DNA of 64,000 nucleotides from Galerina marginata (Eukaryota; Basidiomycota; Agaricomycetes; Agaricales; Galerinaceae), in NCBI GenBank assembly GCA_023014335.1, contig JAECYW010000008.1, forward strand, positions 2,914,001 to 2,978,000, written 5' to 3'. A program made the position numbers and the translations under genes. Position 1 is the stretch's first letter. Every line of letters begins with the position of its first letter. Of this stretch, positions 43,075 to 53,578 are shown piece by piece. The notes under the pieces were generated by a model. The model was not told where the DNA came from. It did not search any database and saw only the letters and a program-made list of their open reading frames with translations.

Positions 43075-44725
43075 ATGTTATTCATCATCGCTATAATATA
43101 CCTTCTGCAAGGCCTTATCGACACCAACGCCGCGCCTCTCTCCAGCACAATTTTCCCGCGAACAATAGATATTTTGCCCTCTTCTCCTCAAGACTGTGTT
43201 TGCCCAGGCATTCGGTCACGATGGGATATCATGTGGAGTTGTTTCGCCACAATATTTGCCTGTTCGTGGGTTTCTGTCCACCCCAACATCCCGGGACCCA
43301 ACGAAAGGTGGTGGAGAAATCCGCTTCGTCGACTGGAACTTATGTTCTGGTCGATCATTTCTCCGGAGCTCATTATATTTTGGGCCTCAAGGCAGTGGTT
43401 ATCGGCGCGTCACCTTGCGAAAAAATATAGCAGTACGTGGTACAGTTTCAGCTCTTGTGAAGAGTGTAAAATCAACTGACCTGCACTTAGAGGATGGGTG
43501 GACAATAACCCATGGGTTTTTCATACAAATGGGTGGCTTCACTTTATACGACGGTGAAAAATCCCTTGGCGTGCTAGAACCAGTTAAGCTCCACACCCTT
43601 TTGGCCAAAAGGCGGATAGCGATGCCACACGTCAAAGAGGAAGAAATTAAGGACAGAAGCAAAACTGACGGACTCTCCAAGGCACTGGTTATCGTTCAAA
43701 CAACGTGGTTTATTGCACATTGCGTCGAACGGATGGTCCGCGGTCTCGCCATTACCGAATTGGAACTCGTAACTGTTGCTTTCGCCGCACTTAATATTAT
43801 CATGTATGCATTTTGGCGAAACAAGCCATTCGATGTCCACACCACCATCCCAGTATATCTCATTCAGCCCGATTCCCCAACAACGCCAACTCGAGTCAAT
43901 ACAACTGAGGAAAGACGTCCCAATAGCGTACGTGGATATAACAATCAAACTTGCCAAAACTCACGCCTAATGTATAGGTTTCAACCGTAGAATCGACGCA
44001 AAATTCAGTGGAAATAAAGGTAATTTACAAGGTCAGCATCAAAACCTCTTAACGCAGGCTTAATTTAAATTCTAATCTACTGGTAATACATATAGCAACC
44101 GGAACCCAGTCTTACGCTTTCCTCTCGCGGAACGGGCATCTCTCGAGTCTTCAGCCGCTTTAATCTTAGATATTTAACTCATGGTGCATGGCACATTGTT
44201 TCCTCCCTTCTATTTTATTGGCCCATCAGTGGAATTTTCACCCTCATCCGTAGAATTGGAGAAATATGGGGTAATGATATGACTGGTGAAGGCCACACTC
44301 ACACATTCTCCGTGTATAGCGCCAGCGAAATTGTCCAAAGTCGGGCCTATGGCTGCCTCATGTGGGCACTTCCTTTCGTGGGCATCTTATTTGGTACGAT
44401 CCATTGTGTGGGTTGGAATTTCTCCTTCCCATCGGAAAGGGAGTGCAACTTCTGGCGCTTCTGCTCCGCTACAATCACAATCATACCCGGGGTTGCTTTG
44501 GTGGAAATGATTATCGGGAAATTAGATATTGAGGAGGAAGGAGGCTTTGATTCTTTCCTGCTCTCCCAACCTTCGGAGGTAGGATTGATGCTGACAATTG
44601 TCATGCTGCCTTTGTACCTTTTTGCGAGACTTGCCATCTTGGTTCAAGCGCTCATGTTACTTAGAAACCTTCAGATTGAGGCGCTGATGACGGTAGAATG
44701 GACTTCATTTATCCCCCACATTTGA
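43075..44725 (+). CDS. Multi-pass membrane protein copy 3 (intact, unnamed family)
   Basis: Exons 43075-43432, 43491-43927, 43978-44019 and 44096-44725 join in phase to 488 residues. Same plan as copies 1 and 2: hydrophobic N-terminus (IIAIIYLLQGLIDTNA), WDIMWSCFATIFACSWVSVH, LMFWSIISPELIIFWA, THGFFIQMGGFTLYDG, KALVIVQTTWFIAHCV, ELELVTVAFAALNIIMYAFW, LPFVGILFGTIHCVGWNF, and C-terminal VEWTSFIPHI. Exon 3 is only 42 bp and hydrophilic. The copy 1 TGA corresponds to an ATG here (CVERMVRG). Copy 4, broken, follows 200 bp downstream on the same strand. Function unknown. Confidence 0.82.
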
Positions 44726-44935
44726 TTTATATATATATCTATACATCACTTCGTTAATATGAACTCTTACTCTATTGGTACTCCAGTAGATCATTTCCGG
44801 CGAATGCACCGTCAGTTTACGAACCTTATCGGTCTATAGAGAGAGAATTGTTTTTACATCAGGTACGCAAAAGGTTGAAAACAGGATATCCTATTCACTT
44901 GAGGTTGGGTACATGATATCACTAATGTCATTCGT

Positions 44936-46188
44936 TTGATACGACCCTTGCGCGCTCTCAATGGCGTGATGTATTTTCTTTTGGGGCTTACCGTTCGGGT
45001 TGACCTCCTGGTCCCTGACCGACAGAACGCGCCATCACCGTTGGGATAGGCCTATCAGACCTACCCTAGCAGTCCGAGTCTGGCGAAGCTCGGGAAGCGC
45101 GTCGAGCAGTGCGCTGTCGCGTCGCACCTAGTGGCAAAAGGCAACCCAGGATGTATTCGTCACAGGACCGCGCGGCGTCTACATGCGGACAGGCTGTGCT
45201 ACTGATGGCATCTCTATCTAATCTAATCCAGGCTCGGGCAGCTCGGCCCAGAGCTCACTACTACACCGTCACTCAACCAGCTCACTATGGATGATGAGCT
45301 AGGTACGTAAATCAGCTTCTCCACCTAGAGCGCTGAATTTAATTATTGTATGTTAACCTTTCAAAATCTCATAGCGCCCACCATTAACGCTGTCTCTGGA
45401 AACTTCTCAGTTGCAGATCTTGAAGTTGTGCCCACAACAACCTACCCTGTAGAAAATGCATATAAGAAGGACAACGAAATTGCATCATCCTAAGGCCCGT
45501 TTATCCTAACGTAACTATCACTCTGCTTTCTCGTAAACTGACTTTTTCTCTCAAATTACAGGGAGCGGCATAGCGCACGAACCTCTGAACTATGTGTCTT
45601 CAAAACAAGCATCTCTGTCGGGTAATAGCCACACATCTTTAGATTCGCCTCTTCAGCAACGCGATCACCGTTCCCGGGCTCTATTTCGCTGGCCGAGGGC
45701 TGTGCTGGAAGCTGTGGGTCGAAGGATTGGATACATGATAGGCAGCACCGAAACTCTTGCGGAAACCCAGATGCACGTTATTTAATATGTTCTTTGCCGA
45801 TATGGACGATTCTTCATTGACGGTCGGCGTTCTATTTGGCGCGATTCATTGCGTTGCATGGAACTTCCTCTTTCCCTCAGTCCCTGAACGCATCATCTGG
45901 CATATCTCCCCGTCAGTCATCACAGGTGCACCGGCAATTGGTCTGGTGTTTTCCATCCTTGGGACACTAAACCACTATTATCGAGATATCCCCGTCATTG
46001 AGGAATCCGCGGCGATTACCTTTTATCTGATGGTCGGACTGGTATTACCATATGTCCATGCACGACTTGCCGTCCTAGTAGAGGCACTTATTTCGCTTAG
46101 GAACCTTCCGCTCGCCGCCAGCTGACGAAGAGACTTCGCCGGGGCATTTGACGTAGTCAAATGGACATCTCTTGTACCTCACATTTGA
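44936..46188 (+). pseudogene. Multi-pass membrane protein copy 4 (degraded)
   Basis: Only remnants of the second half of the gene. About 44936-44990 matches the LVTLAFAALNxxMYFFW segment with frame damage. After the small element come a hydrophilic linker region and LFRWPRAVLEAVGRRIGYMI at about 45680-45750. Then GVLFGAIHCVAWNFLFPSVPE through RLAVLVEALISLRNLPLAAS, a TGA at 46123-46125, and then the family C-terminus VKWTSLVPHI in frame to 46188. No N-terminal exons are found. Confidence 0.8.
45042..45264 (+). mobile_element. Small non-autonomous element, copy 2 (223 bp, TSD ACCGT)
   Basis: Begins TGGGATAGGCCTATCAGACC and ends CTCACTACTAC, flanked by ACCGT at 45037-45041 and 45265-45269. It shares both ends with the 122-bp copy at 17372-17493 but has about 100 extra internal bases. 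It sits inside the membrane-protein pseudogene. Confidence 0.75.
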
Positions 46189-46606
46189 TTAGGAATCATT
46201 AATGACATAAATAGTGAAAGGCAATTACACTGACGCAAAAAGGAAGGAAAACAACGGTAATCTGCAGCAGTTTTGCCACACGGACGACAGGCATGAAGGC
46301 TCCGGCTTACCTCGCAGTAGTAGAAGTTACCAAACTGAACAATTCTCATTTCGTATATCAGACACCCACGTTCAGAATCTCCAGCATGCTCACGGCCAAG
46401 TAACGAGGCTCCGCTGAAGTAGAGCAAGCAGGAAAATGATGCCGCGCACCTTTGTTGACAAAAAAAAACATTTGCAGAAATCCGACAGGACGACGTTCAA
46501 CTGTTCATTGGAAACTTGTTCTTTATTTCTACATATCCACAAATTGGAACCTGGAAACTAAAAACCCCGAGAATTGAGCCCCACTGCGCTTCACATACAG
46601 TGTGGT

Positions 46607-47755
46607 TTAACACTTTAGCCATTGGAAGCTGAAAGTCTGCAAAAGATAAAATAAGGTATAAGGGCCGAATTATTCCACGATCTTACTTACCTGCTTGAGA
46701 CTTGTATCAATCTGGATAGCAAACATTAGCCATATTATCTGTTTTTGCGATTAAACTTAGTCGATACTCACCGAGTCGGTAGCGATGTAGCCGCTGCCTT
46801 TGGTATTTGCAGCATTACTGACCTGGAGGGCACTTTGGACGTTCAGTACTGCCGTAGCACCGCAGGGGCTCAGGACTGTGGCAGCGAGGTCGAACGCGTC
46901 ACGATAGGTGTAATCAGAGCCTGTTGTATATCACTACGTTATCCCTCTGAATTCGACATCGTTTCAAGAGCTCTGTCATACCTGTGACAAGTCCCACAAG
47001 ATTCGAATGTGCAGTTGCTGTTATGGAACCAATTAGATGACAGCGTGACAAGAATTACATTTAAGAGAGATCTGCCTTGTGCGAGTTGTCCTTGGACTGC
47101 GTGGATGGATGGTCAGAAAATAAATTTCCGACAATGTCGAGAAAGTCTCACAGTAGTAAATAGACTGCTGTGTAGCCGTAACTTTAGAGTCAAGTTGATA
47201 ATAGCCCCGCTTTATATAGACCATGGTTAGCCCGTTCCGTATACCTGAAGGATAACTCATACATAATCGACCGTGGCAAGGCCGAAAGAGAATCCTTGGG
47301 GAATCCTAAAAGAAAAATTGAACCCATGAATTCTCTTGGCAAACTTTTTCTGGATGAGAAAACACACTTGACTCCAAATGTCAACTGGCAATTCTTGCGG
47401 TTGGCGCTAACAGCAATCCCCGGGCCGGCTTCGGCCCAGTACTGACTGAAAGTGACGGTAACAGAGGATTTGTCCGCTGTTCATTAGTGCAGGTAATAGC
47501 GGAATAAGCGAACGCGATGAGGAGAGTACCGCTCAACACACCGCTGAGGAGATAGTAAGTTGACCCAGGAGGACATCCGGATCCATTAATTCCCAAGCTC
47601 GTGCTGTTCAAATGAATCTCTGATCAGTTATCGAAGACGCAAGAACAGTAACAAAGAGACATATTGAAGCCAGGAGGCGGCGCAACTCCCGCTGCGAATG
47701 CCGGAACAACAAGCGAGACGACGATGGCCGCAGCTGAAGCGAGGAACTTGAACAT
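46607..47755 (-). CDS. Secreted DUF4360-like protein, many introns
   Basis: Signal peptide MFKFLASAAAIVVSLVVPAF at the start (ATG 47755-47753). Reading exons on the minus strand gives, in order: ITSLGINGSGCPPGSTYYLLS; SSVTVTFSQYWAEAGPG; RKNCQLTFGVK; PQGFSFGLATVDY; RGYYQLDSKVTATQQSIYY; FQGQLAQ; HSNLVGLVTG; SDYTYRDAFDLAATVLSPCG; NTKGSGYIATDS; IDTSLKQ; TFSFQW. This order and the GSGCPPG and NCQL cysteine motifs fit the fungal DUF4360 secreted family. About eight or nine introns of 45-65 bp are needed; one, near 47080, appears to use a weak GC donor. A TATA box is at 47815-47822. Function unknown; extracellular. Confidence 0.6.
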
Positions 47756-47814
47756 GATGAGTCAATATGCGGATTGCGTTCTGAGGACGAGATGATTGCC
47801 CTCGGAAGCAGCGT

Positions 47815-47822
47815 TATTTATA
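47815..47822 (-). promoter_or_regulatory. TATA box of the DUF4360-like gene
   Basis: TATAAATA on the minus strand, 60 bases upstream of the start codon. Confidence 0.7.
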
Positions 47823-50140
47823 CAGCTCCCAAGATGGTGACTTCTCTCTCCGAATTTGGTGGAAATCGTAATGAATAGATGCTTATCACGCCAATGACTG
47901 AATTGCTGTTATTCCGCGTAAATGCAATCTATGAGAAATCGTCAGCTGAATAAATATATCGGATAATTTATGACAAGCCACTGCTCGTTTGACTTATGGG
48001 ATCCAATACGGATACATTTGCGCCTGAAAAAGGTTACACAGTGAAAAAGGCAGATTATAAGCTGATCCAGGAGTACGAAAAACATTCTTTAATTCGAAAA
48101 TATAGACGAAAGAATTGCGCTCCGGCGCCTTTCTTGTCCAGACCTGTATAAATAGAAATGTCGGTTCACTTCCTGTACCAAAATTTTTTCAAAAGAAAAA
48201 TAGAATAAAGTTGATAACGAAGGATACCTTCTAATCGAAGCGAGGTACGTCGAGATCCACATGGTGGTAATTCGTCGAAGCAAACTATGTAGGCCCATCG
48301 CATGGCATTATATTTCCTAGGCCATAATAGCATCGCCAAGGAACGCCAGAGGAATATCTTCCGCGAGTTCGACCCAAGTTAGACATTAATTCAGGGATTG
48401 AAAAGGCGGTTTATCCGTAATAATCGACTGCACTCGTCCGAAAGTTGCGTAAAGATGCACCCGGCGTTCGTCCTCGTGGATATTCTGGCGGTAAATGTTT
48501 AGCACATACGGTGGATGTAGCACAGATTCAATTGCACTCAAGGAGTATCCATCATATGATGGACGCATAGAGCGCCTGCGAGCGGCTTTGACGTGGATTT
48601 GTGGCAGTTCGTGTTGATGTTCGATACGCCGGGTTTCCAATAAGAACGTCCTTGGAGGAGGTCCATGCTTCCAGGGAAATTCCGCGATGTATGTTTTCGA
48701 CGCGATCGAGCGACACTGACGCCATTAAGGTGGCAATTGGAAGGCATCACACACCGACGAATGACTTGGCGGTCGGATTTTCGAGCTTCGAAATTTGTTG
48801 ATCCGCCTATAGAAGCACGGATGAGATAAAGTGGACGAAAGATCAGAGCATGATTTGGTCAGTGCACTTGGGGTGCGGTGCGAGATAACCGGAGGTGTCG
48901 CCGCCCTCGTTGTGTCGCCCATTCTTCAAGACGAAGTTAACCATGGAAGTTGAAGATGAGATGAGAAAAATTCCGGGCATTGGCAGCGAAAAAATATTAT
49001 AATAATAGCTTTAGTCGGTCTGCTTAAAGCGCCGCAGACTAATCCCGGCGTCGAGTCTTTTGAGGCTTAGAATTACAACGAATGACTCACTACACTCCAA
49101 CTAAACAATCTGAAACGGAAATGCAATCCAATGGGCGATTTAAATGATCAAATTATTAATAAAACGACTCACTGAGAAAAGCGGAGAGGGCAGGAAGAGG
49201 TATAAAGTGCTTCACTGACCTCTTCTGGTCGCGACGGCAGCTCCAGGAAATGCCATATAGCGAGAACAAGACCACCAAGGCAAGCTTGCTGGTTACTCTA
49301 GTGCTAGATCCAGAGCAAGGAAACCATGACTTGTGTGTACACATGCGGCATGCCAGTACGGAAAGATGCAGCGAATGATTATAGATGGTCCTTTGGTTCT
49401 CCAAGCTTCAGAAACTCATCAACGTTCAGAGGTATTAGTATGAATATACATACCGAAATTAAAGACTCAAACGACAAGAATCAATGCGCGTCTTCGAATT
49501 CTCAGAACAGGGTCCTCACAGAATTGCGTAGATGGGGTACATAGTTCGATCGAATTACTTTTTAATTGATCCTGTGAGTTAAACTTCTGATGCGAAGTGC
49601 AGAAACAAGTAAGCATCCTTGCCACGACGATCAAACTTGTATTAAAAAGTGCTTACCAGGGCAATACCAGGGAGAACATCTGTCGCAATAGTATGAGAAG
49701 CGACAATTCTTCCTCACGCAGCATCCCGACAAAAGAATTACAGAAACCTCGACTTGTTAATCAGGAAGACGGTAGTGTAGCTGTCTCAGCGCGAGTCAGC
49801 GGTTAGACCTGTCCAGACCACGTCCTGCAAATACTCGAACCAATTCTCATTTGCTCCAGTCCAGAGTTTTGTTCGGCGTTTGGGTCTGTTGATATCGGTA
49901 GTATATCTCCCAACAATTCTCAATTGCTCTTACCTTGGTGGGTTTTGACTGGCCATGAACAATGGAGGGACTCGGAATACACAGCGCTGAGCGGACAGCG
50001 GTCCTAGCCAAGTTTTAGCCATCGCTCAATTTGGAGTTTATGTAAGTACACGTGCGTCGCGTGAATTCTCACGGCTCCTAGATAAGATTATTTTGAATCA
50101 GTTCCGGATTCTTGACCTCATTCAAACCTCATTCACAAAC
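47823..50140. other. Gene-poor stretch
   Basis: Short frames only. A minus-strand stretch at 48386-48640 (YDGYSLSAIESVLHPPYVLN) reads coding-like but I cannot extend it or assign it. Nothing else recognisable. Confidence 0.4.
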
Positions 50141-51199
50141 ATGGCTCCATTGCCGCCCAAAGTTCCAGAGAGACTTCAAGACGACGTCCACGTACACGCA
50201 GTGAGTGCGTATAATATCTGCTTGAATGTCGAAAGTTCTCTTCAGCTGGCCCTCAACAACGGCGAAAACGTTGAGAAGGACGTCATTTATATTCGAATCC
50301 TTGGCTATCTTATACACTTCGTACCGACGGATCTGGGGTTGACAGTGGCCGTAGCTGAGATTTTTACGGCCAAGTCAGATCGAGACCTTCTCAATGTTGG
50401 GAAGACGTATTTCGATCATTTTATCAGGGCGTGTGCGTACCAAATCTTCTGATTCAACCTACCATCTGACGCGGTCACCAGTTCGTGCCAACAGGGGTCG
50501 CATACCAACACCGTCAAATCATGCATCTCCTCGCACATTTGATACAGTGGCAGATATGCTCAATGATACCTTGGAACATCCTCCTCAATCACATTCTACC
50601 GCCAAAAAACATGTCAGCATCGCTCTCTCTATTCACCAATTCACACTGACTCCTAAGGATCAAAAGGCCCTTTTCCGTGATGGGTATTGTTGTGTCGTGA
50701 CTGGAAAATACGACATGGATTCGGTACTGGTAATTAAGGAGCTAAAAGATAAGTTAAATGCAGACCGCAACCTGGAGACGGATGGGACACAATGTGCACA
50801 CATATTCGCCGGGTTTACGAATCAAGACATTGAACTGGGTCCACACAAAGTATGTCCCTATTTATTCGCCTGATTTTTTATAAGAATACTTTGCATTTAA
50901 CGGAACTATGCTGGGACGATGTGGGAGGTCATAGTCCGCTTTGGCTATACACAACTTCCTGACGATTTGAACGGTTCCAATGTTCACCGTTTAGAAAACG
51001 TGATGACTGTGGTTCCTGGATTTCAATTAGCCTTCGATCAACTGAAGGTTTGGCTTGTTGCGACAGTGTGTCTGGCTTAACCTTGCTCATTTGACATTCG
51101 CTGACTTGTTATATGGTTACGCTTCTTAGAATGTGGAGAACGAGTATAAGCTTGAAGCAACAGAGCCGTTCTTTCTAAACGGCTATCCGGAATTCGTTA

Positions 51200-52859
51200 A
51201 GGTAGGGGCCACCAGGAACGGGCACCCTTATGTAAGCGCTTACATAAGCGGCAAAATGTTGGCTCCCGGAAAAAATAAAAATTTTGGACAGTATTTTCGC
51301 TGATATGTGAGTGAAAGACAGGTAAAATTATTTTTTGACTCACGTCAAGTTGAAATAGATACATCTAGACCTATTATAATGGCCCATATGTCATAATTTG
51401 GTTCCAAGACGTTGTGTGGTAGAGGCGGGGAAGTCGGGAAACAATGGCGCTCGGCCCGACGGTCAGACACCTACCTAATATAGTAGCTTACATAATACCC
51501 TAACCCTAATGTCGCGGCAAAATCTTCAAGGTCGAAAATTCGAAAAGTTGCAGAATGAACCGGAAAGCACGAAAAAACAGTAAATCTGGATTATGGAAAG
51601 TGCGCCGCACATGACCGGCGGTGTGTGCGGCGGCGATCTCCGAGCCACGCCCACGTGTTCTGTCACCGACGCGTTCTCCTGCGTTGGATCTCAAGAATCT
51701 CCTCCGCTTCTCAACTTCACCTTCGCGATTCCTCCTCTCTTGTCCCTGTCCGCATGCCTTTCCATTTCTATGGTCTTTATGTCCAGTTTCCGCCCCCAAA
51801 TAGCAATACCGCGATGACCGCGACTCGAACAATCGCAAGGCTACGAGGGCCGCTATCCACCGGCAGCCACCACACCATTTCCCCTATCACCAATGCCACC
51901 TTGATGCCACCTGTCAAAGCACACCAACCAACTGCCGGTGGAAGAGCACAACCCGCCGCTGCAAAATATGGTCCTGTGGACGAAGGAAGCAGCAGCAATA
52001 CTGTTGATTTATGTGGCCTTGTGGACGAAAGGGGCAGCAGCAGCAATACTGAAGTACAGGCGGCGGACGAACGACGATGTAGGGCAGGGGTCAGTAGCCG
52101 GGGTGTTGACTTGGGGCACGGCGATAAGTATGGACACGGCGTGTCGTGGTGTGAAGCAGTTTGAAGTAGCGCGGCGACTGTTAGGTGCACCACCAGCATC
52201 TTTCACTTCCGTTATTCCGCCCCTCGCTTCGTCGCCCCTTTCCCCAGCCACTCTCATTGTAGCTAGCTTCTTAATTTAAATGCATTATTTCTTTTTTATT
52301 TTCTTCGAGTGAATCAAGCTTCAAATTACAAGCAGGCCTTGTCATCCGTCATGATATAAACGGAGTCTCGCTATGACTTCTGCACCAAAATTGTGGCCAA
52401 AACTTGCACCATTAGGTATCTCTCAACCTCTTGTTTGCACACAAACATTTTATTCATTGAAACTACGCTGGGAACGATGAATAAAGAGCAAAATATCGCC
52501 CAGAGACCGCGAGATATTTTTAGATCGCAATCGTTATCTTATCAAAGGCATCACGGGAAAGTCACGAGTGTGCGGCGGACTTTGCCGCCGCACTGATCGC
52601 CGCACTTTTGATGGCGCACTTTCCATGATCCAGATGCCCTCCGAAAAAAACACTTGGACAAAAAATTGGGTTTTTTTAAGAATGGCTATTATCTCCCTCA
52701 AAACTTCATCAAATTGAAAACTGTTTCCAACAAGTTGTAAGGATACTCAATTGCTTCATTTCTACGGTCTTTGAAATGTGGGAAAGTTGTTGGTGGTCGA
52801 GGTATATTGTGCTCGTCGTTGCTTACATAAGGGGTGCCCGTTCCTGATGGCCCCTACCT
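51200..52859. mobile_element. TA-flanked inverted-repeat transposon in the HNH-type gene
   Basis: 1660 bp with terminal inverted repeats of about 38 bp: left AGGTAGGGGCCACCAGGAAC then GGGCACCCTTATGTAAGC; right the reverse complement with one substitution and one extra C. It is flanked by TA at 51198-51199 and 52860-52861, as for Tc1/mariner-type elements. Removing the element plus one TA restores the host codon series (EFV then TLKTPDP). No transposase frame is visible, so it is non-autonomous. A second inverted-repeat element appears nested inside. Confidence 0.85.
51585..52634. mobile_element. Nested inverted-repeat element
   Basis: TCTGGATTATGGAAAGTGCG plus CC at 51585-51606 is complementary, with one mismatch, to 52613-52634. 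The arms continue into GC-rich, weaker complementarity (CGGCGG tracts). About 1050 bp between the outer ends, with no recognisable protein. I could not identify a target duplication. Confidence 0.55.
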
Positions 52860-53578
52860 TACACTCAAGACACCTGATCCAGTCAAATTCCCGGTTCCAT
52901 CTGCCGTCTACCTTTCCATTCACGCCGCGTGCGCTAAGGTTGCTCATTTATCCGGAGCTGGTGCCTGCATGGATAAATTCTACCGAGACATGGATGACAG
53001 TACGACACTCGATCCGAATGGCGCCTCGGCAGAGATGTTGGAACATGCCATTTTTGAACTACAGGCAGCTGGACGTTCCGTCTTATCCTTGCTTGAGTAG
53101 CGGCGCTACATATACTTTCCCTTTTGACTATCCCGAAATGCTTTGTACGGTTATCGCGAAATCACCTTGGTTGGGCAGGTTAGGTATGGCCTTGAATGAA
53201 CATCGCTTGGGGTCTCTTTAATCCGCTAATACTTCGTTCTACGTTATTTCGAGTGGAGATGGATTCGAATGTCGAAAATCTGGATTGATGGATAAACTGA
53301 TAGCGCCCACCTCGAAGGTACGGCGCCTAATTAACGGATCACGGGTACATCAATTCAGCAATCAATGTCGCTGTGCCCTCGGGCCATTTGCTAGAATTGT
53401 GTAGTAGATAGATAACAGTAATTACTGAGTTAATAAGCATGCTTGGTGTTTTCGCATATCCAAATCTTTGTATGTACAATTTAAGAAGATTACAGTAGTT
53501 GAGTTATGTAGATGGAAATTAAATGCGTTTTGAGCCTGTATTACCACTCACTCTGCGCAGAGCATACTGCAGAAAACG

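Larger units (their letters stand above)
50141..53100 (+). pseudogene. HNH-type endonuclease-like gene split by a transposon
   Basis: Belongs to an agaricomycete family with an HNH_2-like domain. Recognised exons: 50141-50432 and 50482-50612, then 50667 to about 50853 (RDGYCCVVTGKYD, TQCAHIF), a block from about 50915 to 51050 (LNGSNVHRLENVMTVVPGF), 51130-51199 (YKLEATEPFFLNGYPEF), and after the element 52862-53100 (KTPDPVKFPVPSA ... LEHAIFELQAAG). A 1660-bp element at 51200-52859 interrupts the reading frame. Independently, I find no AG acceptor joining the exon ending near 50853 to the next block in frame, so the gene may have been damaged before the insertion. The usual His in the LH..FD motif is Gln here. 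Confidence 0.72.

Noticed and set aside
51490..51512. Telomere-like CCCTAACCCTAA
   Set aside because: Only two units, inside a transposon; far too short for an interstitial telomere tract.
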